In this document: positions 54,615-64,000 of the stretch, piece by piece
Position numbering within the stretch: position 1 is the first letter of the stretch
How the letters are laid out: the number at the start of each line of letters is the position of its first letter
Origin: Sphingomonas yantingensis
Lineage (GTDB): Bacteria; Pseudomonadota; Alphaproteobacteria; Sphingomonadales; Sphingomonadaceae
NCBI RefSeq assembly: GCF_014199325.1
Contig: NZ_JACIJJ010000002.1
Coordinates: 706,156-770,155 of the forward strand
Length of the DNA stretch: 64,000 nucleotides
Reading direction: 5' to 3'
Made by a program: the position numbers and the translations under genes
The notes under the pieces: generated by a model
Database searches by the model: none
Told to the model about the DNA's origin: nothing
The model's input: the letters and a program-made list of their open reading frames with translations, nothing else

Positions 54615-55802
54615 TCATCGCGCGTCGCGCTTGATCTTCTTGGCCAGGCTCCAGCGATGGACCTCGCTCGGTCCGTCGTAGATGCGGAAGGCGCGGATTT
54701 CGCGGAACACCTGCTCGACGATCGTATCGCCGGTCACGCCGGTCCCGCCCATTACCTGCACGCAGCGATCGGCGACGCGCATCAGCGCTTCCGACACGGC
54801 GACCTTGGCGATCGAGCTCTGCGCGGTGCCGAGATCGCCGGTATCGAGGATACCCGCCGCCCAGTCGGTCATCAGCTCGGCCTGTTTGAGGTCGATAAGA
54901 TTGTCGGCGAGCATGAAACCGACACCCTCGTGATCGATCAGCGGCTTGCCGAAGGCCTGTCGTTTTAGGGCATAGGCGGTCGCGATCTCGTTCGCGCGCG
55001 TCGCCGCGCCCAGCCAGCGCATGCAATGCGACAGCCGCGCGGGGCTGAGGCGGATCTGGGCATAGCGCAGGCCCTCGTCCGGTGCGCCGAGGACGGCATC
55101 GCCGTCAACGTGCAGATCGTCGATCGATAGGACCGAATGGCCGCCGGGCATCGAGCTGTCGATGGTGTCTAGCACGCGCTCGATCGTGATCGCCGGGTGG
55201 GGCAGGTCGATCAGAAACATCGTCGCGCGCACGGGCTCGCCCTCTGCCGAGGTGCGCGCCATGACGATGCCGACCTTCGCGCCGGCATAGCCGGTGATGA
55301 ACGCCTTTCGCCCGTTGATCGTCCAGCCGTTGCCCGCTGGCGTGGCCGTCGTCCTCATCATCGACGGATCCGAACCCGCGCCGCCATCGACCGCTGGTTC
55401 GGTCATCAGGAAGGCCGAGCGCGCATCGCCGGCGATCAGGGGGGCGAGGAAGCGAGCCTTCTGCGCTTCGGTCGCGACCTTTCCCAGGAGGAACATGTTC
55501 CCCTCGTCGGGGGCCATGGTGTTGCAGGCAAGCGGGCCGAGCGGAGACAGGCCCGACTTGCGCAGCACGTACGCCGTTTCGCGCTGGGTCAGGTGCCCGC
55601 CGCCGGGCAGGATGTGCGGCGTCAGCACCCCGGCCTGGCGTGCCAGCCCGCGCAGCTCGTGGACGAGCGCGTCGGTCGGGCCATGGGCGTCGCGACGCGG
55701 ATCGCGCTCGAACGGCGCGACGACATCGCGGACGAAGCGTTCGACCCGGTCGCCGATCTCGGCGGCGCGCGGCGTGACCGCTGGACTTTCATAGGTGGAC
55801 AT
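54615..55802 (-). CDS. Acyl-CoA dehydrogenase, ACAD10/11- and LvaC-like
   Basis: A 395-residue dehydrogenase. It shows LMTEPAVDGGAGSDPSMM, KAFITGYAGAKVG, and RQAFGKPLIDHEGVGFMLAD. The catalytic-position motif reads YDGPSEVHR, with Asp376 in place of Glu; this D-G-P-x-E-V-H form is characteristic of the ACAD10/11 group. It is coupled to the upstream APH-like gene (stop and start share one base, TGATG). In mammals the same two domains are fused. In Pseudomonas levulinate use, LvaA and LvaC convert 4-hydroxyacyl-CoA via a 4-phospho intermediate. A similar role here is a reasoned inference. Confidence 0.87.
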   Translation of the reverse strand: MSTYESPAVTPRAAEIGDRVERFVRDVVAPFERDPRRDAHGPTDALVHELRGLARQAGVLTPHILPGGGHLTQRETAYVLRKSGLSPLGPLACNTMAPDEGNMFLLGKVATEAQKARFLAPLIAGDARSAFLMTEPAVDGGAGSDPSMMRTTATPAGNGWTINGRKAFITGYAGAKVGIVMARTSAEGEPVRATMFLIDLPHPAITIERVLDTIDSSMPGGHSVLSIDDLHVDGDAVLGAPDEGLRYAQIRLSPARLSHCMRWLGAATRANEIATAYALKRQAFGKPLIDHEGVGFMLADNLIDLKQAELMTDWAAGILDTGDLGTAQSSIAKVAVSEALMRVADRCVQVMGGTGVTGDTIVEQVFREIRAFRIYDGPSEVHRWSLAKKIKRDAR

Positions 55803-56866
55803 CAGCGGGTTCCCGTCTGTTCCCAGCCGATCCGCGCCAGTTTGGGCAGCGTGTCGACCAGCGATTGCGCCGTTGCGGAGGCGGCATTGCCGCGGATCAG
55901 CCGTCCCTTCACGCCGTGCAGGATAGCGGCGAAGCGGAACATGTTGAAGGCAAGGTAGAAGTCCAGCGCGTCGATGCCCCCGCGCCCCGTCCGCCGGCAA
56001 TAGGCGGCGACATAGTCGGCTTCCTCCGGGATGCCCAGAGTGGCGAGTTCGGCCCCTGCAAAGCCGCCGAGCACGTCGGGCGGGAGGCGATACATCATCA
56101 GGTGATAGGTGAAGTCGCCGAGCGGATGGCCCAGCGTCGACAACTCCCAGTCGAGCACCGCGAGGACGCGCGGTCCGGCATCGTCGAACATGAAGTTGTC
56201 GCCGCGAAGGTCGCCATGGACCAGCGTCGTCTCGTCACCCGGCGGTGTATTCGCGCCCAGCCAGTCGATGAGCCTGTCGAGATGCTCGTTGCGCCCGGCA
56301 TCGACGTCCTCGCGATACTGGCGCGACCAGCGGGCCAGTTGCCGCTCGAAGTAATTGCCGGGCTTGCCATAGCTCGACAGGCCGAGCGCATCGACATCCA
56401 GCGTGTGGAGCCGGGCGATCGTCGCGTTCATCGCGTCGAAATGCGCGGCGCGGTCGGCCGGATCGAGGCCCGGCATCGTCGAGTTCCAGAAGATGCGGCC
56501 CGGCACGAACGCCATGACGTAAAAGGGCGTGCCGATCACGCCCGCATCCTCGCAGAGCGCGAGCGGCCGGGCGACGGGAAAGTCCGCATCGGAAAGCGCC
56601 GCGATCACCCGGTACTCTCGCTCGACGGCGTGCGCGCCCGGCAGGATCGGCCCTGGCGGCTTTCGGCGCAGGACATAGCGGCGTCCAGGCGTGTCGAGGC
56701 GATAGGTCGGGTTCGACTGGCCGCCGTTGAACTGGGTCACCGTCGGCGGGCCGGCATAGCCGGGCAGGTTTGCGGTCAGCCACGCATCAAGCGCCTCGAC
56801 GTCGAAGCCGTGACCCGCGCGGATCGCACCGGTGCCGCCGAACGCCTGTTGGTGGTCGATGCTCAT
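55802..56866 (-). CDS. Phosphotransferase (APH) family, ACAD10/11 kinase-domain- or LvaA-like
   Basis: A 354-residue kinase-fold protein. It has an N-terminal nucleotide region [16 protein letters not shown] then [23 protein letters not shown], which is typical of the ACAD10/11 kinase domain. Brenner's motif HGDLRGDN (217-224, Asp219 the catalytic candidate) and the metal site LDWE (239-241) follow. It likely phosphorylates a hydroxyl of a hydroxyacyl-CoA. Overlaps on both sides (ATGA with the thiolase, 1 bp with the dehydrogenase) indicate a coupled operon thiolase, kinase, dehydrogenase. Confidence 0.86.
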   Translation of the reverse strand: MSIDHQQAFGGTGAIRAGHGFDVEALDAWLTANLPGYAGPPTVTQFNGGQSNPTYRLDTPGRRYVLRRKPPGPILPGAHAVEREYRVIAALSDADFPVARPLALCEDAGVIGTPFYVMAFVPGRIFWNSTMPGLDPADRAAHFDAMNATIARLHTLDVDALGLSSYGKPGNYFERQLARWSRQYREDVDAGRNEHLDRLIDWLGANTPPGDETTLVHGDLRGDNFMFDDAGPRVLAVLDWELSTLGHPLGDFTYHLMMYRLPPDVLGGFAGAELATLGIPEEADYVAAYCRRTGRGGIDALDFYLAFNMFRFAAILHGVKGRLIRGNAASATAQSLVDTLPKLARIGWEQTGTR

Positions 56867-58041
56867 ACGATCTCGAACAGGCCGGCCGCGCCGATGCCGC
56901 CCGCCGCGCACATGGTGACGACGGCGTATTTCTCGCCGCGCCGCTTCGCCTCGATCAGGGCATGGCCGGTCATCCGCGATCCCGACATGCCGAACGGATG
57001 GCCGATCGCGATCGCGCCGCCGTCGAGGTTGAGCCGCGCCGGATCGATGCCGAGCGTGTCGCGGCAGTATAGGACCTGTACGGCGAACGCCTCGTTCAGC
57101 TCCCACAGGCCGATGTCGTCGATCCGGAGCCCGGCGCGTTCAAGCAGGCGCGGCACCGCGAAGACGGGACCGATCCCCATCTCGTCGGGCCCGCAGCCCG
57201 CGACCGCGAAGCCGCGGAAGATTCCGAGCGCGGCGAGCGACCGACGCTTCGCTTCATCCGCGCTCATGACCACGCAGACGCTGGCGCCGTCCGACAATTG
57301 GCTGGCATTGCCCGCGGTGATGCAGCCGCCCTCTACCACGGGTTTCAGCGCGGCGAGACCCTCGTAGCTCGTATCGGGCCGGTTGCCCTCATCCCGGTCG
57401 AGCGTCACGGTTTCCTCGCCGGTGACCTCGCCCGCCTTGTCCTTCAAAAGCTTGACGGCGGTCACGGGCACGATCTCGGCATCGAAGCGGCCGGCTGCCT
57501 GTCCCGCGGCGGTGCGCTGCTGGCTCTCCAGCGAATAGCGGTCCTGCGCTTCGCGATCGATGCCGTAGCGGCGGGCGACGGTCTCGGCGGTCTGGATCAT
57601 CGAATCATAGGCGCCCGCGACGTTCGTCTTGAGCCATGGGTTGACCGCCCGGTCGCTGCGCGTGTTCGGTAAGGCCAGCGAGCAGCTGTCGAGACCGCCG
57701 GCGATATAGATGTCGCCCAGGCCCGCCATGACGCTCTGTGCGGCGATCGCGATCGTGTTGAGGCCCGAGGCGCATTTCCGATCCAGCGACACACCGGGCA
57801 CGGACACGGGAAGTCCCGCACGCAAGGCGCTGGTCCGGCCGATATTGCCGCTCTGCGGCCCCTCCAGGCGCGCTGCGCCCAGGAGTACGTCGTCGATCTC
57901 CTCGCCCGAAAGGCCGGCGCGGCGCGCCGCCTCGGCGACGACGATACCGCCAAGCTCGGCCCCGTCGAGATTGTTGAGCGCCCCGCGCCCGGCACGACCG
58001 ATCGGCGTGCGGGCGGTGGCGACGATGACGGCATCGCGCAT
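56863..58041 (-). CDS. Thiolase (acetyl-CoA acyltransferase)
   Basis: A 392-residue thiolase with nucleophile Cys90 in DRKCASGLN, the [10 protein letters not shown] histidine loop, and the C-terminal [15 protein letters not shown] cysteine. All residues for thiolytic cleavage are present. Length and signatures fit degradative FadA-like enzymes, such as FadA6 of steroid breakdown, though specificity cannot be read. The start at 58041 lies 15 bp after the upstream dehydrogenase. An open frame continues upstream as noise. It belongs to the five-gene minus-strand operon 60163-54615. Confidence 0.92.
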   Translation of the reverse strand: MRDAVIVATARTPIGRAGRGALNNLDGAELGGIVVAEAARRAGLSGEEIDDVLLGAARLEGPQSGNIGRTSALRAGLPVSVPGVSLDRKCASGLNTIAIAAQSVMAGLGDIYIAGGLDSCSLALPNTRSDRAVNPWLKTNVAGAYDSMIQTAETVARRYGIDREAQDRYSLESQQRTAAGQAAGRFDAEIVPVTAVKLLKDKAGEVTGEETVTLDRDEGNRPDTSYEGLAALKPVVEGGCITAGNASQLSDGASVCVVMSADEAKRRSLAALGIFRGFAVAGCGPDEMGIGPVFAVPRLLERAGLRIDDIGLWELNEAFAVQVLYCRDTLGIDPARLNLDGGAIAIGHPFGMSGSRMTGHALIEAKRRGEKYAVVTMCAAGGIGAAGLFEIV

Positions 58042-58055
58042 CGGTATCTTCCTCG

Positions 58056-59027
58056 TCAGTCCGTAACGGCGGTCAGGTCCGCCCAGAATTGGTCGGCACC
58101 GCGCGCGCAGATCCGATCGCCCAGTACGCCCGACCAGTGGCTGTCGCCGCCGAATTCGGATCGCCAGGCCCAGAGCCGACGGGTCAGCGGATGCAGCGGG
58201 TATTCGTGCGTGAAGCCGATCGCGCCGTGCACCTGATGGGCGAGCGCGGTGCCCACGCCGACCGCCCGGTTGGCGCGCAGCTTGGCCGCGGCGATCGCAT
58301 AGTCGCCGTCGCCGCGCCCCTGCGCCTGCGCGGCGCCCAGTGCGGCGCAATTCGCGGCCGCCGCCTCGCACGCAAAGGTCGCGAGGCTTTGCTGGACCGC
58401 CTGGAACTTGGCGAGGGGGCGCCCGAACTGCTTGCGCTCGTTCACATAGGCGACCGACATCGCAAGGCTGGCGTCGAGCGCACCGGCGATCTGCGCCGCT
58501 CGGGCGAGCGCGCCGAGCGCGAATATGTCGGCGGGAAGGCGCCTGGCCGTCGCGCCCTGGAACGCCAGGTTCGCGCGCGGTTCGCCCGCGATGTTGGCGG
58601 CGCCGCCGATCGAGGCCTGCGCCATGTCGAGGATCATCGATCCGCCCCCCGGTGCCGGGGCGACGACATAGGCTGCGCCCTCCGCCCAGGCAGCGCCGGT
58701 GATCGTGCCGTCGAAGCGATCTCCCGCCAGCGTCCCCTCGGCCGCGGGTGCGATCGTGCCGCGTCCGTCGAATGCCCCATCCGCGAGGGCCGCGGCGATC
58801 GTCGCCTCGACGACCGGCAGGGCAAGGGCGCGATAGCCCGCGAGGCGAAAGACGATCACCGCATCGCACCAGTTGCCGCCGAATCCGCCCCGGTCGGCGT
58901 CGACCATCAGCGATGGCAGCCCCACCGACTCGATGGCTTCCCATGACGAATCGGACGTCTTTCGCGCGCTCAGATCGGCGAACAGGTCATCCGCCATCTC
59001 GGCAATCATCTGCTGCTGTTCGTTCAT
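58056..59027 (-). CDS. Acyl-CoA dehydrogenase, small-type subunit of a pair
   Basis: A 323-residue dehydrogenase, the shortest of the seven. Its C-terminal half carries [20 protein letters not shown] and [23 protein letters not shown]. The N-terminal and middle domains are reduced and lack the SEPGAGSD flavin loop. It overlaps its large-type partner by ATGA at 59024, forming the third such pair in the window. Expected function is as the non-canonical subunit of an alpha2beta2 enzyme. Confidence 0.86.
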   Translation of the reverse strand: MNEQQQMIAEMADDLFADLSARKTSDSSWEAIESVGLPSLMVDADRGGFGGNWCDAVIVFRLAGYRALALPVVEATIAAALADGAFDGRGTIAPAAEGTLAGDRFDGTITGAAWAEGAAYVVAPAPGGGSMILDMAQASIGGAANIAGEPRANLAFQGATARRLPADIFALGALARAAQIAGALDASLAMSVAYVNERKQFGRPLAKFQAVQQSLATFACEAAAANCAALGAAQAQGRGDGDYAIAAAKLRANRAVGVGTALAHQVHGAIGFTHEYPLHPLTRRLWAWRSEFGGDSHWSGVLGDRICARGADQFWADLTAVTD

Positions 59028-60163
59028 CGAAGTCCCAGTCCGCGGGCAATGATACCCTTCAGGATTTCCCTCGTCCCGCCGCGCAACGAGAAGGAGGGCG
59101 ACAGCTGAAGCAGATGCCCCAGCACCAGGCCGAGCGGCTCGGGGCCGGCGGGATCGACCTCGACCGCGGCCTGCACCAGTTCGGGGATGGCCTGTTCGAA
59201 GCTGTTGCCGAGGTCCTTGACCATCGTCGCCTCGAGCGCCGGATCCTCGCCGCGGGCGATCTTGACCGCGATGGACGCCGACATGAGGCGAAGCGTCCAT
59301 GTCTCAGCCGCGAGCCGCCCGATGAGCGCGCGGACCGCCGTATCGGGATGCGCGCCGGCACGGCGGATCAGCTCGATCAGCAGCGCGGTCGACGACAGAT
59401 AGCGCTCCGGCCCCGAGCGTTCGAGCGACAGTTCGGCCGTCACCTGCCGCCAGCCGTCACCCTCGACCCCGACCAGCGCGTTAGCGGGAAGGCGGACGCC
59501 GTCGAAGAACACCTCGTTGAAATCGTGCCCGCCGGTCAGGTCGATGATCGGCCGGATCGAGACGCCCGGCGCGTCCATGGGCACCAGGAACTGACTGAGG
59601 CCGGCGTTGCGTTCCGATCCTTCCTCGGTCCGCATCAACGCGATCATGACATGCGCGTGGTGAGCGTTGGTGGTCCACACCTTCTGCCCGTCGAGGATCC
59701 AGTCGTCGCCGTCGTGCCGTGCGGTCGCACGGACCGAGGCGAGATCAGATCCGGCATTGGGCTCCGACAGGCCGATACAGGCGTATATCTCGCCGCGGGC
59801 CATGCCGGGCACCCACCGCTCGCGCGCTTCCTCGGTGCCGTAGCGGATGAGCAGCGCGCCGGTCTGTCGGTCGGCGATCCAGTGGGCGCCCACCGGCGCC
59901 CCTGCCGCCAGCAATTCCTCCAGCACGACATAGCGTTCGAGCGGCGAGCGTTCATGCCCGCCATAGGATTGGGGCCAGGTCATGCCGATCAGCCCGGCCG
60001 CACCGAGTGCACGGCTGAACCGCGGATCAGGCACGGCCCAGCTGTTGGCGAGGCGACGCGGATCGCCGCGGTCGACATGCGCCGCTACCAGCGCGCGAAC
60101 CTGGGCACGAAGCGCTGGTGCGGTGTCCGGCCACGTGATCGATTCGGGAACGAACGTCTGCAA
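59024..60163 (-). CDS. Acyl-CoA dehydrogenase, large-type subunit of a pair
   Basis: A 379-residue dehydrogenase. No ATG gives a good N-terminus. A TTG at 60163 stands 6 bp after GGGGAG and is preferred over an upstream in-frame TTG at 60214. Motifs are IGLSEPNAGSDLASVR, KVWTTNAHHAHV and VGVEGDGWRQVT. The C-terminal RGGTREILK has Gly362 where the catalytic Glu usually lies. It heads a minus-strand operon of five genes ending at 54615, with palindrome site 18 located 108 bp upstream. Confidence 0.87.
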   Translation of the reverse strand: MQTFVPESITWPDTAPALRAQVRALVAAHVDRGDPRRLANSWAVPDPRFSRALGAAGLIGMTWPQSYGGHERSPLERYVVLEELLAAGAPVGAHWIADRQTGALLIRYGTEEARERWVPGMARGEIYACIGLSEPNAGSDLASVRATARHDGDDWILDGQKVWTTNAHHAHVMIALMRTEEGSERNAGLSQFLVPMDAPGVSIRPIIDLTGGHDFNEVFFDGVRLPANALVGVEGDGWRQVTAELSLERSGPERYLSSTALLIELIRRAGAHPDTAVRALIGRLAAETWTLRLMSASIAVKIARGEDPALEATMVKDLGNSFEQAIPELVQAAVEVDPAGPEPLGLVLGHLLQLSPSFSLRGGTREILKGIIARGLGLR

Positions 60164-60271
60164 AGCGACTCCCCTGAAGAGACGCGGATGCCTTGCGGCA
60201 CTATTGCACCGCAACCAACAGGGCCGGCGCGATCATCACGGACACGATGACAGGGCCTGCTGACGCACAGG

Positions 60272-60287
60272 CATCGCGGTCATGATG
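60272..60287. promoter_or_regulatory. Cluster palindrome site 18
   Basis: CATCGC-GGTC-ATGATG, with one arm degraded. It is 108 bp from the dehydrogenase start (60163) and 74 bp from the thiolase start (60362), and is the last site before the sulfur genes. Confidence 0.45.
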
Positions 60288-60361
60288 GCTTCCGGGCCGG
60301 TTTGCCGCTGCACCGCAGCATTCGTACGCAGTGCCAACTGGCGTCACGAAGGGAGCGAAGC

Positions 60362-61543
60362 ATGCACGATATCCTGATCCTTGCGGGCACGCGAACCGCG
60401 ATCGGAGGGTTCGGCGGGGCGTTGAAGGACGTGCCGGCCGCACAACTCGGCGCGCTGGTGCTGCGCGAGGCGATGGCCCGCGCCGGGGTCGCACCGGCGG
60501 ATGTCGGGCAGGTGGTGTTGGGCAATGTCATCCCCTCCACCCCCGCCGACGCGTATATCGCCCGTGTCGCGGCGTTGACAGCCGGCGTGCCGGTCGCTGC
60601 GCCTGCCCTGACCGTCAACCGGTTGTGCGGATCGGGACTGCAGGCGGTAATCTCCGCGGCGCAGGCGATCGCACTCGGCGAATGCGATGTCGCGCTGGCG
60701 GGCGGGGCGGAGAATATGAGCCGCGCGCCGCACTATGTCACGACGGCGCGCTTCGGCCAGCGCATGGGCGACGCGGTGATGCTCGACGCGTTGACGCGGA
60801 CGCTCAGCGATCCTGTCGAAAACTACCATATGGGCATCACCGCCGAGAATGTCGCGCGTTCCGATGGTGTCGACCGCGCGACGCAGGATGCCGCGGCCGT
60901 GGAAAGCCACAGGCGAGCGGCACAGGCAATCGCGGAGGGCCGCTTTCGCGATCAGATCGTGCCGGTAGAGGTGAAGGGGCGCCGGGGGAGCGTCATCTTC
61001 GACGTGGACGAGCATGTCCGCCACGATGCCCGGATCGAGGACATGGCGGCGCTGAAGCCGGCCTTTGCAAAGGACGGCACGGTGACGGCCGGGAACGCGT
61101 CGGGGATCAACGACGGCGCGGCGGCGCTGGTGCTCGCCTCCCCTGCCGGCGCCGCACGTGCCGGCAAGCAGCCGGTCGCACGGATCGTCGGATGGGGTCT
61201 CGCCGGGGTGGAACCGTCGTTGATGGGGCTTGGCCCGGTCGAAGCGGTGCCGGTGGCACTGACACGCGCGGGCGTTGCTCTGGGCGACATCGACATCATC
61301 GAATCGAACGAAGCGTTCGCGGCACAGGCTTGCGCCGTCGCCAGCCGTCTGGGGTTCGATGCGGCACGGACCAATGTCAACGGGTCGGCGATTTCGCTCG
61401 GCCATCCGATCGGCGCGACCGGGGCGATCAACCTGGTGAAGTGCGTCTATGAACTGCAGCGCAGCGGTGGCCGCTACGGCCTGGTCACGATGTGCATCGG
61501 CGGCGGGCAAGGCATCGCCATGGTCGTGGAAGCGCTGTCCTGA
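60362..61543 (+). CDS. Thiolase (acetyl-CoA acetyltransferase type)
   Basis: A 393-residue biosynthetic-type thiolase with Cys89 in VNRLCGSGLQA, the loop GHPIGATGA, and CIGGGQGIAMV at the end. Motif spelling (NRLCGSGLQ; GGGQG) is that of PhaA/AtoB-like enzymes. In a catabolic cluster it may cleave acetoacetyl-CoA or a short 3-ketoacyl-CoA. The ATG at 60362 is preceded by GGGAG. It is monocistronic, divergent from the dehydrogenase operon and convergent with cysQ. Confidence 0.93.
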   Translation: MHDILILAGTRTAIGGFGGALKDVPAAQLGALVLREAMARAGVAPADVGQVVLGNVIPSTPADAYIARVAALTAGVPVAAPALTVNRLCGSGLQAVISAAQAIALGECDVALAGGAENMSRAPHYVTTARFGQRMGDAVMLDALTRTLSDPVENYHMGITAENVARSDGVDRATQDAAAVESHRRAAQAIAEGRFRDQIVPVEVKGRRGSVIFDVDEHVRHDARIEDMAALKPAFAKDGTVTAGNASGINDGAAALVLASPAGAARAGKQPVARIVGWGLAGVEPSLMGLGPVEAVPVALTRAGVALGDIDIIESNEAFAAQACAVASRLGFDAARTNVNGSAISLGHPIGATGAINLVKCVYELQRSGGRYGLVTMCIGGGQGIAMVVEALS

Positions 61544-61558
61544 TCGGTACGCGACCAG

Positions 61559-61577
61559 CGGGCGCGATGCGCGCCCG
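61559..61577. terminator. Hairpin at the right edge of the catabolic cluster
   Basis: CGGGCGC-GATGC-GCGCCCG, a 7-bp stem with a 5-nt loop, lies between the thiolase stop and the cysQ stop. It separates the catabolic set from the sulfur-assimilation genes. Confidence 0.55.
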
Positions 61578-61586
61578 TCGGTTGCG

Positions 61587-62348
61587 TCAGTTTGCGGCTT
61601 CGCCCGCTTCTTGAGCCTCGCCCACCGTCGCTAGAACCTGCCCGGCCAGCGCCTGCGGACAGATCAAGAGGTCGGGCAGATACACGTCTTCGCGATTGTA
61701 TCGCAGCGGGGTGCCGTCGATCCGCGAGCAATGGAGCCCGTGGGCGAGCGCGACGGCGACGGGCGCCATCGAGTCCCATTCATACTGGCCGCCGGTGTGA
61801 AGGTAGATGTCGGCCTCGCCGCGGACGACTGCCATCGCCTTTGCCCCCGCCGATCCCATCGGGATCAGCGCGGCGCCGAGCCGTTCGGCGACGGCGACGG
61901 CTTCCGGGGCGGGGCGGGTGCGGCTGACGACCATGCGCAGGGGATCGGCTGGCGGAGGGAGCGGTTCGGCACGGTCGGAGCGGAGGACCACGCCCGCATC
62001 GGGCAGCGCCACCGCGCCGACCACCGGCTCGCCGTCGATGGCAAGGCCGACATGGACCGCCCAGTCGGCACGCGCCTCGCCATATTCGCGGGTGCCGTCG
62101 ACGGGATCGATGATCCAGACGCGCGATCTGGTCAGGCGCGTACCGTCGCACTTCGCCTCTTCGGACAGCAGGCCGTCGTCAGGACGCGCCTCGCGCAACG
62201 CGTGGACGAGGAAGGCGTTGGCGGTCTGGTCCCCCGCCTTGCCAAGCGCCTTTGGCGAGAAGACGCCGCTCGCCCGAACGTCGCGCAGGATGCGGCCCGC
62301 GGTCTCGGCCAGATGCGCGGCGAGGTCGGCGTCGTCCATCGCGCTCAT
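61587..62348 (-). CDS. cysQ: 3'(2'),5'-bisphosphate nucleotidase CysQ
   Basis: A 253-residue inositol-monophosphatase-fold enzyme. The metal site [13 protein letters not shown] is near residue 78, preceded by LLSEEAKCD, and a second signature, [17 protein letters not shown], is near 190. CysQ removes the 3'-phosphate of PAP (or PAPS), recycling nucleotides during sulfate assimilation. It overlaps cysNC by ATGA, confirming a sulfur operon. No cluster palindrome precedes it in this window. Confidence 0.9.
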   Translation of the reverse strand: MSAMDDADLAAHLAETAGRILRDVRASGVFSPKALGKAGDQTANAFLVHALREARPDDGLLSEEAKCDGTRLTRSRVWIIDPVDGTREYGEARADWAVHVGLAIDGEPVVGAVALPDAGVVLRSDRAEPLPPPADPLRMVVSRTRPAPEAVAVAERLGAALIPMGSAGAKAMAVVRGEADIYLHTGGQYEWDSMAPVAVALAHGLHCSRIDGTPLRYNREDVYLPDLLICPQALAGQVLATVGEAQEAGEAAN

Positions 62349-64000
62349 GGGATCAGCCTTTCGACGATCGCGTCGGCGGCCTCCTCGGCGGTCATGCCAG
62401 TCGTGTCGATGCGGATTTCGGGATCGTCGGGCGCCTCATAGGGGCTGTCGATACCGGTGAAGTTGGCGAGCTGGCCCGCGCGCGCCTTGGCATAAAGGCC
62501 CTTCACGTCGCGCGCCTCGGCATCGGCGAGGGGGGTGTCGATATGTACCTCCAGAAACTCGCCGGGCGCCATCATCCGGCGCACCATCTCGCGCTCGGCC
62601 TTGAACGGCGAGATGAAAGCGGTGATGACGATCAGGCCGGCATCGGTCATCAGCTTGGCGACCTCGCCCACCCGGCGGATATTCTCCACGCGGTCGGCAT
62701 CGGTGAAGCCCAGGTCCTTGTTGAGGCCATGGCGGACATTGTCGCCGTCGAGGAGGAAGGTATGCCGGTTCATCCGCGCCAGCTTCTTCTCGACGAGGTT
62801 GGCGATCGTCGACTTGCCCGCCCCCGACAGGCCGGTGAACCAGAGGACGGCGGCCTTCTGGTTCTTGAGCGCGGCGTGATGCTCGCGGTCGAGGTCGACG
62901 GGCTGCCAATGGACGTTCTGCGACCGGCGCAGGCTGAAGTGCAGCATCCCCGCCGCCACGGTCGCGTTGGTCAGCTTGTCGATCAGCACGAACCCGCCGA
63001 GCGTGCGGTTGTCGCCGTAAGCCTCGAACACGATCGGCTTGTCGGTCGACAGGTTGGCGACACCGATCGCGTTCAGGTCGAACGTCTTGGCCGCCAGCTT
63101 CTCCATCGTGTTGACGGCGATCTGGTATTTGGGCGCCTGCACCGTCGCGCTCACGGTTTGCGTCGCGAGCTTCAGCCAATAGCTGCGCCCCGGCAGCATC
63201 GCCTCGTCCGCCATCCAGACGAAGGTCGCCTCGAACTGGTCGGCGGCCTGCGGGGGCGCGTCGGCGGCGGCGATCACGTCGCCGCGCGAACAGTCGATCT
63301 CGTCCGCAAGCGTCAGCGTCACCGACTGGCCCGCGACGGCCACGTCGAGGTCGCCGCCGAAGCTGACGATCCGCGCGACGCTGCTCATCTTGCCCGAGGG
63401 GAGCACGCGCACCTTGTCGCCCGGGCGCACCTCGCCGCCGGCGATCAGCCCGGCGAACCCGCGAAAGTCGAGGTCGGGGCGGTTGACCCACTGGACGGGC
63501 AGGCGGAACGGCCGGGCGCGATCCCGCTCGGCATCGATCTCGACGCGTTCCAGATGCTCGACAAGCGAGGGACCGGTGTACCAGGGCGTGTTGGGGGAGG
63601 GGGTAGTGATGTTGTCGCCCCTAAACCCCGAGATCGGCATCGCGGTGAAGGCGGCGATACCGATGCTCTCGGCGAACGCTCGATAATCGGCGACGATGTC
63701 GTCGAACTTTTGTTGGTCGTAGCCGACCAAGTCCATCTTGTTCACCGCCAGCACGACGTGGCGGATGCCGACGAGATGCGCGAGATAGCTGTGCCGCCGC
63801 GTTTGCGTCAGCACGCCCTTGCGCGCGTCGATCAGGATGACGGCGAGGTCGGCGGTGGACGCGCCGGTCACCATGTTGCGCGTATATTGCTCGTGCCCGG
63901 GCGTATCGGCGACAATGAACTTGCGCTTCTCGGTCGAAAAGAAGCGATAGGCGACGTCGATCGTGATCCCCTGCTCGCGCTCGGCGGCGAGGCCGTCGAC
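62345..64000 (-). CDS. cysNC: Bifunctional sulfate adenylyltransferase subunit 1 / APS kinase (CysN-CysC fusion), 5' end outside the window
   Basis: 551 residues are visible, running off the right edge. The CysN GTPase part shows [28 protein letters not shown] and the NKMD guanine motif, then elongation-factor-like beta-barrels. The C-terminal CysC part has P-loop [24 protein letters not shown] and [10 protein letters not shown]. The fusion activates sulfate to APS and PAPS with CysD, presumably encoded just beyond the edge. This is housekeeping metabolism and marks the end of the catabolic cluster. Confidence 0.96.
   Translation of the reverse strand, partial: VDGLAAEREQGITIDVAYRFFSTEKRKFIVADTPGHEQYTRNMVTGASTADLAVILIDARKGVLTQTRRHSYLAHLVGIRHVVLAVNKMDLVGYDQQKFDDIVADYRAFAESIGIAAFTAMPISGFRGDNITTPSPNTPWYTGPSLVEHLERVEIDAERDRARPFRLPVQWVNRPDLDFRGFAGLIAGGEVRPGDKVRVLPSGKMSSVARIVSFGGDLDVAVAGQSVTLTLADEIDCSRGDVIAAADAPPQAADQFEATFVWMADEAMLPGRSYWLKLATQTVSATVQAPKYQIAVNTMEKLAAKTFDLNAIGVANLSTDKPIVFEAYGDNRTLGGFVLIDKLTNATVAAGMLHFSLRRSQNVHWQPVDLDREHHAALKNQKAAVLWFTGLSGAGKSTIANLVEKKLARMNRHTFLLDGDNVRHGLNKDLGFTDADRVENIRRVGEVAKLMTDAGLIVITAFISPFKAEREMVRRMMAPGEFLEVHIDTPLADAEARDVKGLYAKARAGQLANFTGIDSPYEAPDDPEIRIDTTGMTAEEAADAIVERLIP

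Noticed and set aside
56863..58944. A 693-residue thiolase with an N-terminal extension
   Set aside because: The extension is Arg/Gly-rich antisense-like noise over the neighbouring dehydrogenase; thiolase homology starts at 58041.

Overview
The window is GC-rich DNA (roughly two thirds G+C) with tightly packed genes, ATGA-type start/stop overlaps and long antisense shadow frames. Gene content points to an alphaproteobacterium, most likely a sphingomonad: CYP101-like P450s, a TonB-dependent receptor beside catabolic genes, crotonases and acyl-CoA dehydrogenases in multiple copies, and a CysN/CysC fusion. This placement is inferred from gene families only. No RNA gene, insertion sequence, CRISPR array or phage gene was seen.

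Positions 1 to about 61,550 form one catabolic supercluster for a hydrophobic, probably polycyclic or terpenoid/steroid-like compound. It encodes four cytochromes P450, one Rieske oxygenase alpha subunit, an epoxide hydrolase, six intact short-chain dehydrogenases (SDRs), one degenerate SDR and one NmrA-type reductase. CoA chemistry comes from two acyl-CoA ligases, a family III CoA-transferase, seven acyl-CoA dehydrogenases (three small/large pairs plus one beside a kinase-like gene), six stand-alone crotonases, a hydratase/dehydrogenase fusion, two thiolases, a thioesterase and an EtfBA pair. Further flavoproteins are OYE-like, nitronate-monooxygenase-like, 3-ketosteroid-dehydrogenase-like and GMC types. 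There are also a TonB receptor, an E1alpha/E1beta/lipoyl-domain trio, and three regulators (one GntR, two IclR).

Layout: 0.4-7.5 kb holds P450s, SDR and crotonases. 7.6-15.5 kb holds GntR, an OYE operon, and a ligase/dehydrogenase-pair/thioesterase operon. 15.7-23.8 kb holds the beta-oxidation fusion, a feruloyl-CoA-synthetase-like ligase, IclR and a second dehydrogenase pair. 24-36 kb holds epoxide hydrolase, P450s, SDRs, amidohydrolase and the second IclR. 35.8-40.9 kb holds SDR, aldehyde dehydrogenase, ETF and the NMO-like enzyme. 41-49.5 kb holds CoA-transferase, KstD-like enzyme, Rieske oxygenase, SDR, hydrolase and GMC oxidoreductase. 49.6-54.6 kb holds the TonB receptor and the 2-oxoacid-dehydrogenase-like genes. 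54.6-61.5 kb holds thiolases, dehydrogenases and an APH-like kinase. From 61.6 kb to the right edge lie sulfate-assimilation genes (cysQ, cysNC), outside the catabolic set.

The most notable observation is a 16-bp palindrome, about CATCGC-N4-GCGATG, found once in almost every promoter-bearing intergenic region from 0.4 to 60.3 kb (18 sites). It is absent from the sulfur genes and from the amidohydrolase/IclR promoter, which has a different palindrome. This suggests one regulator controls nearly the whole 60-kb cluster. Other points of interest are an overlapping catalytically dead SDR/active SDR pair, a phosphotransferase/dehydrogenase pair resembling the 4-hydroxyacyl-CoA phosphorylation route, an unrecognised 52-residue ORF leading a P450 operon, and a free-standing lipoyl domain with no E2 or E3 partner in view.
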